Assembly: GCA_026197015.1 (NCBI GenBank)
Contig: JAPHRB010000090.1
Location: forward strand, 1 to 13,590
Source of the DNA: Gammaproteobacteria bacterium
Lineage (GTDB): Bacteria > Pseudomonadota > Gammaproteobacteria > SZUA-229
DNA length: 13,590 nt
Direction: 5' to 3'
Shown here in pieces: positions 1 through 8,027 of the stretch. A program made the translations under genes and the position numbers. Below the pieces are notes generated by a model. That model was not told where the DNA came from. It did not search any database and saw only the letters and a list, made by a program, of their open reading frames with translations. Within the stretch, counting starts at the first letter, position 1. Each line of letters opens with the position of its first letter.

Positions 1-655
1 AAAATGCATTTGTCATGGTTTCCTGTGTTGTAAAGGTTTTTGAAGCTACCAGAAACAACGTAGTCTCAGGATCTAAACCTTTTAAGGTTTCCACGATATG
101 TGTGCCATCAACATTTGATACGAAATGGACATTGATATTTTCTTTTTTATATGGCTTTAGTGCTTCTGTGACCATGAATGGGCCAAGGTCAGAACCGCCA
201 ATACCAATATTAACAATACTCCTGATTCGGCGACCGTTATAACCTCTAAACCGGCCACTTCTTACCTTCTCAGAGAAATCACGCATCTTGGCCAGAACCG
301 CATTCACCTTAGGCATAACATCTTCGCCGTCCACTAAAACCGGCCTATTTGAACGATTGCGCAGGGCCACATGTAATGCAGGTCTAAACTCGGTACAGTT
401 TATATTTTCACCTGAAAACATCTTATTTCGATTTTTTTCGACATTCGTTAGACGCGCCAGATCCATCAATAATGTAAATGTCTCATCGGTAATTCTATTT
501 TTAGAAAAATCCAGTAAAATATCATTTAAAGCCACTGAAAACTGCTTAAATCGAGCTGGGTTTTCATTGAATAAGTCACGCATATGTACATCTGACATAA
601 CTTTAAAGTGTTTTTCTAATGCTATCCATTCTGCTGAATCAGTTAAATTGCTCAT
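1..655 (-). CDS. pgi: Glucose-6-phosphate isomerase, N-terminal part (runs off left edge)
   Basis: Cytosolic enzyme interconverting glucose 6-phosphate and fructose 6-phosphate in glycolysis and gluconeogenesis. The reverse strand reads open for 218 codons from ATG at 655 to the window edge, with no stop. It begins MSNLTDSAEWIALEKHF and carries the family signature NIGIGGSDLGP (about residues 153-163) and the sugar-phosphate-binding segment SKTFTTQET (about 205-213). The family is usually near 550 residues, so roughly 60% of the gene lies outside the window. The start is supported by AGGG at 661-664 (read on the minus strand), five bases from the ATG. It is divergent from ppc across a 151-base spacer and shares the strand of panD and panC, from which it is separated here by ppc and the wsp cluster. 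I see no frameshift or stop. Family assignment is essentially certain. Confidence 0.96.
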   Translation of the reverse strand, partial: MSNLTDSAEWIALEKHFKVMSDVHMRDLFNENPARFKQFSVALNDILLDFSKNRITDETFTLLMDLARLTNVEKNRNKMFSGENINCTEFRPALHVALRNRSNRPVLVDGEDVMPKVNAVLAKMRDFSEKVRSGRFRGYNGRRIRSIVNIGIGGSDLGPFMVTEALKPYKKENINVHFVSNVDGTHIVETLKGLDPETTLFLVASKTFTTQETMTNAF

Positions 656-740
656 TTTCACCCTAAGTCTTTTATTTTTACTCTGTTACACCTGTTAAGA
701 GTATGATTATTAATCAGTTTTATCAATGCCTTAATCAAAT

Positions 741-769
741 TTAACCCTCTTTAAGCTTTCATGTATAAT
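741..769 (+). promoter_or_regulatory. Candidate sigma70 promoter for ppc
   Basis: A perfect -10 hexamer TATAAT lies at 764-769. A -35-like TTAACC (4 of 6 matches to TTGACA) lies at 741-746, giving a 17-base spacer. Predicted transcription would start near 776, leaving a leader of about 30 bases before the ppc ATG. The rest of the 656-806 spacer between divergent pgi and ppc is AT-rich. I could not identify a convincing pgi promoter or operator in it. Inferred from consensus only. Confidence 0.6.
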
Positions 770-806
770 GTCGCCCCTTGATTAAACTTCCGATAAGAAA
801 ACACAC

Positions 807-3617
807 ATGGTTAGCACTGCTAAGAAATCAACACTCCATACAGACAAAAAGCTCCGCGCGCGGGTAAAGCTTTTTGGCAACCTACTAGGTAATGTAATTA
901 AAAACCTGGCCGGTGCCCATGTATACAATGCCGTTGAAAAGTTACGTAAAGGTTACATCAGCCTACGTAAAGCAGATAATCCTAAAAAACGTGCCCAGTT
1001 AATGGCATTTATCGAAACACTGGATGCAGACACCCTCACCCAGGTGGTTCGTGCTTTTAGTATTTATTTCAGCCTGATTAATATTGCCGAAGAAGATTAC
1101 CAGCACTGGCAACGTCGTGAACAGGTCTTTGAAGGCAAGTCTTTATGGTTAGGATCCTTTGATAATACAATAGAGCAATTTCATTTAGATGGTATGGACG
1201 AGTCTCAATTACAGGACTTACTGGATGAGCTGGCTTATATACCTGTATTCACGGCTCACCCAACAGAATCCAAACGTCGTAGCGTTATGAATGCGCTACG
1301 CCGCATATTCCTCTTAAACGATAAACTTAATGACGTGCGTATTGGAAAGATACAACGTGAAGAATTAACAGAAGATCTGGAAACTGAAATTCAGCAGCTA
1401 TGGCGCACAAACGAAGTTCGTGAGCACAAACCACAGGTGCGTGATGAAATTAAAAACGGCATGTATTACTTCCGCACCAGTCTATTTAATGCCGTACCTG
1501 ATATTTACCGTAATTTAGAGCGTAAAATTAAAAAATATTACCCGGATAGCGATATATCCGTGCCAAGTTTTCTGCGTTTTGGTTCCTGGATTGGCGGTGA
1601 CCGCGACGGTAATCCATTTGTAAAACCTGATACCACAGCAATGGCTTTACGCATGCAAACCCAGGTTATATTGCAGGAATATATTTATCGTGTTGTGGAA
1701 ATTAACAAACAGCTGACTCACTCTATAGATTTATGTACTCCCACTAAATCGTTTATGGACAGCCTGGAAACCGATGAGAACATTCGCTTTGAAGTTTACG
1801 CGGCTTCACCCAATGCATTCAGCAACGCCCCTTATCGTCGCAAACTATCCTTTATGCATTACCGTTTACAGCAAAATTTAGCTCAGATAAATGCGCACCT
1901 TGCCGGTGAAAGCACTGAAGGTTTTGCTCAGGCTTACCCTTCTGAAAAAGAATTCATCAGCGATTTACAACTAATCCGTAGTTCATTAATCAGTCACGGT
2001 GATGAGAACATTGCCAATGGTGACTTAAAAGACCTTATTCGAGTAGCTGAAACCTTTGGTTTCTTCCTGCTTAAACTCGATATTCGTCAGGAATCAACCC
2101 GTCATACCGATGCAGTTGCTGAAATTATCCAGCAAATTTCAGGCGCACCTGATTATGCCCAACTAAACGAAACAGAGCGTCAGAAATTACTTTCTCAATA
2201 TATCGACTCACCACCTGCATTGACGCTTGATAAAAAACAACTGAATGAACTTAATCTTGAAACACTCAATGTTTTTGAATTAATTGCCAATATGCGTAAT
2301 GAGATATCAACTAACGCGTTTGGTGAATATGTTATTTCAATGACCCATGCTGCAAGTCATGTACTAGAAGTCATGTGGTTGGCCTCTTTAGCAGGATTAA
2401 CAGGCAAAGAAGGTGATGAGACGTATTGCCACATTAATATCTCGCCATTATTTGAAACCATTGAAGATTTAGAGCACATCGAAGAGGTATTAAAAGCCTT
2501 ATTTGAAAATCCGGTTTATAAAGGTTTACTCAAGGTATCAGGCAACCTTCAGGAAGTCATGTTAGGTTATTCAGACTCCTGCAAAGATGGCGGCATTATG
2601 GCCTCTTCATGGAATTTATATGATGCACAGCAAAAAGTAATTAAGCTGACCGATGCCTTTGACATTGATTGTCGTTTATTCCACGGACGTGGCGGCACCA
2701 TTGGTCGCGGCGGCGGCCCCACTCATGATGCTATTTTGTCACAACCAGAAGGTACGGTTCACGGGCAGATCAAATTCACCGAGCAAGGTGAAGTCTTATC
2801 CTATAAATACAGCAATCAGGAAACCGCGATTTATGAGTTAACCATGGGCGTCTCTGGTTTGATGAAAGCCAGTACATCTGTTGTCACTGAAAAAGCAAAA
2901 CCCGCTAAAAATGAATTCCTGCAAACAATGAAGTTGTTAACTAAAGATGGAGAAGACGCTTATCGTGACTTAACAGATCGTACCGAAGGCTTCCTCGATT
3001 TTTTCTATGAGACGACACCCGTTACTGAAATTGGCCTGATGAATATTGGCTCTCGCCCATCTCACCGTAAAGCCAATCGCTCCAAAGCCTCTATTCGTGC
3101 TATTCCATGGGTATTTGGCTGGGCACAATCGCGCACAACCTTACCTGCCTGGTATGGTATTGGCACCGCTCTGGCTAACTTTATAGATGGCAAAGAAGAA
3201 AACCTGAAATTATTACAGGAAATGAATGCAAACTGGCCGTACTTCAATGCGATGATTAATAATACGCAAATGTCCCTGCTAAAAGCCGATATGTCTACGG
3301 CTAAAGAGTACTCTGAACTTTGTGAAGACAAAGACACGGAAGCCAGGGTTTTTAAGAAGATTTTCGACGAACATAAACGCACCGTAGAAAACATATTAGC
3401 GATCACCTGCAATGAGCACTTATTGTCTGATAGCCCTACTCTGGCAATTTCTCTACAACGTCGTGATCCGTACCTTGACCCGCTTAGCCATATTCAAATT
3501 CTAATGTTAACTCGTTACAGGGATGAAGAGGCAACAGAAAATGAGCAAAATACGTGGATTAACCCTCTCTTACGTACCATTAGCGCTGTCGCAGCCGGTA
3601 TGCGAAACACTGGATAA
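807..3617 (+). CDS. ppc: Phosphoenolpyruvate carboxylase
   Basis: Cytosolic enzyme that carboxylates PEP with bicarbonate to oxaloacetate, replenishing the TCA cycle. The protein is 936 residues, about 50 longer than the E. coli enzyme (883), and all hallmark motifs are present. They are TAHPTES with catalytic His151 (E. coli His138), FGSWIGGDRDGNP, GYSDSCKDGG (587-596, Lys593 matching E. coli Lys546), FHGRGGTIGRGGGP (625-638, His626 and Arg634), IGSRPSHRK, SIRAIPWVFGWAQSR, and the C-terminal AAGMRNTG. The conserved terminal Asn belongs to the aspartate-inhibition site in the E. coli enzyme, so allosteric control is plausible. The start at ATG 807 has only a weak upstream TAAG. A sigma70-like promoter precedes the gene and a strong terminator follows it, so it is probably monocistronic and separate from wsp. 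Codon use is less AT-rich than in the wsp genes downstream. Confidence 0.97.
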   Translation: MVSTAKKSTLHTDKKLRARVKLFGNLLGNVIKNLAGAHVYNAVEKLRKGYISLRKADNPKKRAQLMAFIETLDADTLTQVVRAFSIYFSLINIAEEDYQHWQRREQVFEGKSLWLGSFDNTIEQFHLDGMDESQLQDLLDELAYIPVFTAHPTESKRRSVMNALRRIFLLNDKLNDVRIGKIQREELTEDLETEIQQLWRTNEVREHKPQVRDEIKNGMYYFRTSLFNAVPDIYRNLERKIKKYYPDSDISVPSFLRFGSWIGGDRDGNPFVKPDTTAMALRMQTQVILQEYIYRVVEINKQLTHSIDLCTPTKSFMDSLETDENIRFEVYAASPNAFSNAPYRRKLSFMHYRLQQNLAQINAHLAGESTEGFAQAYPSEKEFISDLQLIRSSLISHGDENIANGDLKDLIRVAETFGFFLLKLDIRQESTRHTDAVAEIIQQISGAPDYAQLNETERQKLLSQYIDSPPALTLDKKQLNELNLETLNVFELIANMRNEISTNAFGEYVISMTHAASHVLEVMWLASLAGLTGKEGDETYCHINISPLFETIEDLEHIEEVLKALFENPVYKGLLKVSGNLQEVMLGYSDSCKDGGIMASSWNLYDAQQKVIKLTDAFDIDCRLFHGRGGTIGRGGGPTHDAILSQPEGTVHGQIKFTEQGEVLSYKYSNQETAIYELTMGVSGLMKASTSVVTEKAKPAKNEFLQTMKLLTKDGEDAYRDLTDRTEGFLDFFYETTPVTEIGLMNIGSRPSHRKANRSKASIRAIPWVFGWAQSRTTLPAWYGIGTALANFIDGKEENLKLLQEMNANWPYFNAMINNTQMSLLKADMSTAKEYSELCEDKDTEARVFKKIFDEHKRTVENILAITCNEHLLSDSPTLAISLQRRDPYLDPLSHIQILMLTRYRDEEATENEQNTWINPLLRTISAVAAGMRNTG

Positions 3618-3652
3618 TAAAAGCTAAAATCAATCCTTTCCAGTTATCTATC

Positions 3653-3688
3653 AAAAAAGGTCTTACCCAACGGTGAGACCTTTTTTTT
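3653..3688 (+). terminator. Rho-independent terminator of ppc
   Basis: A 10-base-pair stem, AGGTCTTACC (3658-3667) with GGTGAGACCT (3672-3681) and one G-T pair, closes a CAAC loop. A run of eight T (3681-3688) follows, and an A-run (3653-3658) that can extend the stem precedes it. It starts about 35 bases after the ppc stop and should insulate ppc from wspA. Confidence 0.9.
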
Positions 3689-3737
3689 GGAGATAATTTA
3701 ACTTATAAATTGCGATCTCAAACTTCATACTTATTTT

Positions 3738-3765
3738 TTGCTTTCCCGCAATAATCTGCTATATA
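3738..3765 (+). promoter_or_regulatory. Candidate promoter of the wsp operon
   Basis: In the 144-base AT-rich gap between the ppc terminator and wspA, the best sigma70-like pair is TTGCTT (3738-3743) and TATATA (3760-3765), 16 bases apart. TATAGA at 3762-3767, with an 18-base spacer, is an alternative -10. I see no FliA or sigma54 consensus. A similar TTGCTT element precedes wspR. The match is weak to moderate. Confidence 0.35.
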
Positions 3766-3832
3766 GATACTGTAGAATCAAATACTTACATCGACTTATT
3801 AAATTATTTTTTAGGATCACTCTAAAATCGCC

Positions 3833-5233
3833 ATGAAAAAGCTTATAAAAGCATTTAATGCTTACTCAATTAAAAAACGCCTGATAATTCTATTTACCCT
3901 GCCACAGATATTCCTCGGTATCTCATTTTTATATCTTTTAGAACAACAGCGCTCACTAGAACTTACCGGACTGTTTATTTTAATCGTGATGGGCCTTTTA
4001 CTTGCCCTCTACTACATCATTCAGTTGAGCATTATTAACCCTATGAGAAGTGCAGTTGAAGACGGCTTACAGGCAATTTCGTCCACAATGGATGATTTTA
4101 TGGTTGATAGAGAAAACACTTCAGATTTCAAATTTAATGCAAATGAGTCTGAAATTAGCCAGACCATACACAGCTTTTTCAAACTATCCTCAGAAATGGA
4201 TGATATTGTTGAGCGCGAAAAAGAGGTTAACTCTGATCTTGAAGGTAAAGCAGAACTGGTTCTCGACGTGGTTTCCATTGCCGCACAAGGTGATTTAACA
4301 GCGGATATGATGATTTTCTCCTCTGATGATTCAATTTCTCAGGTAGCGGCTGGCGTAAAAACCATGCTTGAAAACTTAAACAATTTAGTAAAACAGGTTC
4401 AGATATCGGGTATACAAGTGACCTCCTCTGCCACCCAGATATCAGCTAATGCAAAAGAACACGAAGCTACCGTAGCAGAACAGGCAGCCAGTACCAACCA
4501 GATAATGTCTACCATTACCGAAATATCAGCAACCGGTAAAGAACTCTTAATGACCATGCGGGAAGTTAAAAAAGTAGTGCAAAATACATCGGACTCTGCA
4601 ACTGACGGTCATAATGCACTCGTTTCAATGGAAACCACGATGAGTCAAATGCAGGCCGCAACGGATACTATATCTTCAAAACTCGCCGTTCTTAGTGAAA
4701 AAGCAGACAATATCAATACAGTAGTAACCACCATCAACAGAGTAGCAGACCAGACTAACCTGTTATCCTTAAATGCAGCAATAGAAGCAGAAAAGGCCGG
4801 TGAGTATGGCCGCGGATTTTCAGTAGTAGCTACTTAAATACGCCGCCTTGCAGACCAGACGGCAGTAGCCACATGGGATATAGAACAAATGGTAAAAGAA
4901 ATGCTTTCAGCTGTCTCAGCTGGTGTAATGAGCATGGACAAGTTCAGCGAAGAAGTATCTCGTGGTGTTTCTGATGTGGCTACAGTCGGTGCACAACTCA
5001 CGCATATTATAGAGCAGGTTCAGGCTTTATTACCACGTTTCGAAACTGTAAATGAAGGCACTCGTTTACAGGCAGAAGGTGCAGATCAAATTAAAGAAAG
5101 CATGATACAGCTCAATGAGATGGCCCAGCAAACGGCTGACACTTTAAAACAGTCCGGTTATTCAGTTGAACAATTGAAAGATGCTGCACGCGGTTTACAG
5201 GAAGGTGTTTCCACCTTTAAAGTAACTGGCTAA
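3833..5233 (+). pseudogene. wspA: wspA, methyl-accepting chemoreceptor broken by an in-frame TAA
   Basis: Receptor of the Wsp system, which in Pseudomonas senses surface-associated envelope stimuli and drives WspE. The frame is continuous from ATG 3833 to TAA 5231-5233 (466 codons) except for one TAA at codon 335 (4835-4837). The first fragment (3833-4837, 334 residues) has TM1 at about 17-36, an eight-residue loop, TM2 at about 45-68, a HAMP-like region and the first half of the signalling hairpin with DQTNLLSLNAAIEAEKAGEYGRG at its tip. The second half (4838-5233) continues IRRLADQTAVAT and ends FKVTG. Pseudomonas WspA reads VVATEIRRLADQTAVAT here, so the stop replaces Glu by one base change (GAA to TAA). 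A truncated product lacks the return helix and cannot form the receptor bundle. Pseudomonas WspA has a large periplasmic domain, which is absent here. The nearest Shine-Dalgarno (AGGA, 3813-3816) is distant, but an in-frame TAG at 3812-3814 rules out most upstream starts. The stop overlaps the wspB ATG. Confidence 0.88.
4835..4837 (+). other. Premature TAA within wspA
   Basis: This in-frame TAA sits between codons for VVAT and IRRLAD, where the chemoreceptor family has a strongly conserved Glu. Both flanks stay in one frame, so it is a substitution and not an indel. Confidence 0.9.
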
Positions 5234-5688
5234 TGTTAATTTTAGGACTCAATGTAGGCAAAGAGCAATATGGTGTTGAAGCAACACGCGTAATTGAAAT
5301 AGTCCCACTTATAGAGCTTAAAAAAGTACCCCTAGCAGAACAGTCCATTAAAGGCATATTTAATTATCGAGGCACACCTACTCCGGTTATTGATTTGTGC
5401 CATTTATTTGAAAGTCGTTTTTGTAACAATAATCTAAGCACACGTATTATTATAATAGAATATAAGGCACTTTCCGGGATATCCAGACCTATTGGACTAA
5501 TAGCTGAAAAAGTGACTGATGTTATGAATTGTCAGGTGGAAGAGATATCTAATTCTGGAATCCAGGTGCAGCAAAAAGATTTTCTTGGTTTAGTATATAA
5601 ACACAATGACGACATAATTCAACTGATTGATACATACAATTTACTGCCAGAGTCGATCAGTAATCAATTAAGTAAACACCTGAATTAA
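5233..5688 (+). CDS. wspB: WspB, CheW-like coupling protein
   Basis: CheW-type scaffold expected to link the WspA receptor tip to the WspE kinase in a cytoplasmic array. The 151-residue product is essentially one CheW domain. Recognisable stretches are LGLNVGKEQYGVEATRVIEIVP (the opening beta strands), SIKGIFNYRGTPTPVIDLCHLF (the conserved central region, normally G-x-x-N-xRG-x-x-x-PVIDL) and a C-terminal DDIIQLIDTYNLL strand and helix. Its ATG shares the final A of the wspA stop (TAATG), and no Shine-Dalgarno is visible, so translation probably depends on ribosomes finishing wspA. The premature stop in wspA, about 400 bases upstream, may therefore lower its expression. Operon order identifies it as WspB and distinguishes it from the second CheW-like gene, wspD. 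Confidence 0.87.
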   Translation: MLILGLNVGKEQYGVEATRVIEIVPLIELKKVPLAEQSIKGIFNYRGTPTPVIDLCHLFESRFCNNNLSTRIIIIEYKALSGISRPIGLIAEKVTDVMNCQVEEISNSGIQVQQKDFLGLVYKHNDDIIQLIDTYNLLPESISNQLSKHLN

Positions 5689-5701
5689 GATATCTGATCA
5701 G

Positions 5702-6964
5702 ATGAACTCACCACTTAACAAAATAAAATTAATAGTTAAGGAAAAAATTGGTTTAGACAGTAGCACTATTGGTGATTCCACTGTTGATAAAATAATCGAA
5801 CAGCGTATGTCTCAATGCAAAACAGATGATTTTGAGACTTATTATGAGTTGCTTAAAAACAACCGGCAAGAACTCGGCGAACTACTTGAAGTTGCCGTTA
5901 TACCAGAAACCTGGTTTTTTAGGGATATCAAACCATTTGAAATAATTTATAATAAAATTAAACAAAAGATAGCAGAAAACCCGTCATATAAATTTAAAAT
6001 ATTAAGTATTCCTAGTTCAACAGGGGAAGAGCCCTATTCACTTGTAATGTACCTTATTGACAAAGGCATAGACCCATGCAGCTTTACTATCGATGCTGTT
6101 GATATAAGCACAAGAGCATTACAGCGCGCTCAACATGGGGTATACGGCAACAACTCTTTTAGAGGAAAACATTACCCAGAATATCAAAAAAGACATTTTA
6201 TAAAAGAAGATGAATTCTTCAAAATAAATTCAGCCGTTAACAATAAAGTTAAATTTTATCGATTAAATATATTGCAGGGCGAAGTGCTGCTTAATCAAAA
6301 ATTTGATTATATTTTATGTCGAAATCTACTAATCTATTTTGACATTGCAACCAAGCTTATTGCTTTTAAAAACTTATCTCGTTTTTTAAAAAATAATGGT
6401 TTTTTATTTATTGGTCATTCCGAACTTGGTTCGGTGCCAGAAAGCCTGTTTCAAAACACCGGTTTTGAAAACTCCTTCGCATTAATAAAACCAGATCACC
6501 CTGACTACAAAATTAAAGATACCACAGCAAGAACCAAAACAACTAGCCCTACACAAATAAAATCTCCTTTAAAACAAAAGAAAGCATTCCAGTCACTGAT
6601 CAAGAAAGAAGACACTACTGTAAATAAACAGGAAACTTCAACATCTGCCGAAATATTAAAAAAGATACGCAAATTAGCTGATGCAGACAAGCATGATAAA
6701 GCAGAAAAAATGTGCCTGGAATTCATAAACAATCACGGTGAAAATGTAGAAGCATTATTTTTACTAGGCGTAATAAAAAGCAGTCAAAATAAAACCGACA
6801 CTGCTGAATCACTATTTAGAAAAGCCCTGTTCCTGAATCCACAACACTATGAGACACTTATGTATTTATCACTACACTTACAAAAATCAGGTGATAACAA
6901 AAATGCAGAGTTATTAAAGAAACGAGCCGAAAAATCTCAACTTAACGCAAAGTATAAACAATGA
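5702..6964 (+). CDS. wspC: WspC, CheR-type methyltransferase with C-terminal TPR repeats
   Basis: SAM-dependent methyltransferase expected to methylate glutamates of WspA and so raise Wsp signalling. It has 420 residues. The N-terminal CheR helical part (1-75) includes IGLDSSTIGDSTV and PETWFFRD (68-75). The catalytic domain carries SSTGEEPYS (105-113) for SAM binding and FDYILCRNLLIYFD (201-214). A Lys/Thr-rich, probably disordered linker (about 265-317) leads to roughly three TPR-like helix pairs (about 318-415), the domain order typical of WspC. Cytoplasmic, with no signal peptide. It begins 13 bases after wspB with no evident Shine-Dalgarno, and its TGA overlaps the wspD ATG (ATGA), which implies coupling. 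The gene is strikingly AT-rich, with long Lys/Asn/Ile runs. The reading frame is intact. With wspA truncated it would have no complete substrate in this cluster. Confidence 0.93.
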   Translation: MNSPLNKIKLIVKEKIGLDSSTIGDSTVDKIIEQRMSQCKTDDFETYYELLKNNRQELGELLEVAVIPETWFFRDIKPFEIIYNKIKQKIAENPSYKFKILSIPSSTGEEPYSLVMYLIDKGIDPCSFTIDAVDISTRALQRAQHGVYGNNSFRGKHYPEYQKRHFIKEDEFFKINSAVNNKVKFYRLNILQGEVLLNQKFDYILCRNLLIYFDIATKLIAFKNLSRFLKNNGFLFIGHSELGSVPESLFQNTGFENSFALIKPDHPDYKIKDTTARTKTTSPTQIKSPLKQKKAFQSLIKKEDTTVNKQETSTSAEILKKIRKLADADKHDKAEKMCLEFINNHGENVEALFLLGVIKSSQNKTDTAESLFRKALFLNPQHYETLMYLSLHLQKSGDNKNAELLKKRAEKSQLNAKYKQ

Positions 6965-7620
6965 ATAGCATGAACATTAACGACTGTTGGAATACCATAG
7001 GCATCTGGGGAGATCAGTCTCCTCGCTGCGAACGTTTAAAAGACATCATCCATTGCCAGAACTGTGAAATATATACTCAGGCTGGAAGCAAATTATTAGA
7101 TCGTCCAGCAGAAAAAAGCTACCTTGAAGAATGGAAAGACAATTTAAATCAGCCTCGCATTGAAAAAAACATCCATCTTAAATCAGCACTCGTATTTAGA
7201 ATGGGGGATGAGTGGTTTGCACTGGCATCTAAATTTGTCAAGGAAATAACACATTGCGATAAACACCATTCTCTGCCACACAGAAAAAGTCAGGTACTAA
7301 GAGGGCTGGTTAACGTACACGGAGAACTATTACTTAATGTTTCTCTGGGGTATTTATTCAAAATAGAAAAAAGTGAAATAGAAAGCAAATATACAAACGA
7401 ACGATATATCATAATCCATGATGACAATGAATTATTTGCCTTCCCAGCAACTGAAGTCAGAGAAATAATTCATTACAATATGGAGGACTTACAAGCAACC
7501 CCCTCTACTATAAAAAAAGATACTTCCTGTTTTATTAAAGGAATTATACGTCATAAAGATACTGATGTAGGACTTTTAAATAGTGACCTGGTATTTTCTG
7601 CGTTACATAAAAATATTTAA
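6961..7620 (+). CDS. wspD: WspD, CheW-like coupling protein with N-terminal cysteine motif
   Basis: Second coupling protein of the Wsp array (219 residues). The N-terminal extension has CWNTIGIWGD (from Cys9), Cys23, and HCQNCEIY (Cys32, Cys35). This is the CWNxIGxxGD...HCxNCxxY pattern I recall from Pseudomonas WspD, and it separates WspD from WspB. From about residue 57 a CheW domain follows: SALVFRMGDEWFALASKFVKEI, LRGLVNVHGELLLNVSLGYLF and a C-terminal FIKGIIRHKDTDVGLLNSD. The role of the cysteines is unknown; metal binding or disulfide formation would be guesswork. The ATG at 6961 overlaps the wspC stop by four bases. A second in-frame ATG at 6970 is a possible alternative. The frame is intact, and the next gene, wspE, follows after 17 bases. 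Confidence 0.9.
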   Translation: MNSMNINDCWNTIGIWGDQSPRCERLKDIIHCQNCEIYTQAGSKLLDRPAEKSYLEEWKDNLNQPRIEKNIHLKSALVFRMGDEWFALASKFVKEITHCDKHHSLPHRKSQVLRGLVNVHGELLLNVSLGYLFKIEKSEIESKYTNERYIIIHDDNELFAFPATEVREIIHYNMEDLQATPSTIKKDTSCFIKGIIRHKDTDVGLLNSDLVFSALHKNI

Positions 7621-7637
7621 ACCAGGACATTCGACTA

Positions 7638-7919
7638 ATGACAAATAAAATTAATGAATCCATGCTAGATCTATTCAAGTCTGAAGTTATTACACAGTCA
7701 GATAAAATCATTAATTTAGTTAATGAGTTAGACGCATCTACCGACTTAAACAACACATACGAAACCATTATTAACTCAAGCCGCGGCATAAAAGGTGCTG
7801 CAAAACTGGTACATGTTGAAATACTAATCCCAGTTATTGAGCAACTTGAAAATGTATTTTCTTATTATCAAAGCCTGGAACTGATTTTAAACAAATTAAG
7901 CAAAGACACTATAAATTAA
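7638..7919 (+). pseudogene. wspE: wspE 5' fragment: degenerate first HPt domain cut by TAA
   Basis: First 93 codons of the WspE kinase, ended by TAA at 7917-7919. The same frame continues uninterrupted from 7920 into the kinase body, so this is the front of a single 904-codon gene. It starts at ATG 7638 behind AGGA (7623-7626). The sequence is an HPt helical bundle: LLNLVNELD-like first helices, then SSRGIKGAAKLVHVE (47-61), where active HPt domains read AHS(I/L)KGAAR. The phospho-accepting His is replaced by Arg49 (CGC, one base from CAC), and the following Ser is Gly50. The stop falls inside the last helix (SKDTIN-stop-SINFLIKSA), which is why I read it as a nonsense mutation and not a natural end. 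As a separate peptide it would be a truncated, non-phosphorylatable HPt, and a function of its own is unlikely. Confidence 0.8.
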
Positions 7920-8027
7920 TCCATTAATTTTTTAATAAAATCGGCTTCATTAACAGCAGATGAATTAAACTCACCAGATGATAATTTATCAGAAGCAATA
8001 AACTTAAACATTAACAAGCTAGAGATA

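Noticed and set aside
15..698. Plus-strand reading frames at 15-242 and 288-698
   Set aside because: They lie antisense to the unmistakable pgi coding sequence and have no family resemblance.
656..740. Promoter for pgi on the minus strand
   Set aside because: TTGATA and TTGATT hexamers occur but have only three-of-six or poorer -10 partners at valid spacing, so no site could be named.
3618..3832. Mobile-element boundary or attachment site between ppc and wspA
   Set aside because: No tRNA, integrase, inverted repeat or matching direct repeat with the wspR-panD junction was seen.
4889..5233. A separate 114-codon gene after wspA
   Set aside because: It is the distal half of the wspA signalling domain in the same frame, missing its true upstream codons. 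The ATG at 4889 is an internal methionine of the family sequence.
4835..7919. Reassigned TAA codon or programmed stop-codon readthrough in wspA and wspE
   Set aside because: TAA ends ppc, wspB, wspD, wspE, wspR and panC at their proper C-termini, so TAA is a normal stop here. TAA is also an efficient terminator, and I see no downstream recoding structure.
7638..7919. A stand-alone HPt phosphotransfer protein
   Set aside because: It lacks the phospho-accepting His, stops within a helix, and continues in frame into the kinase gene.
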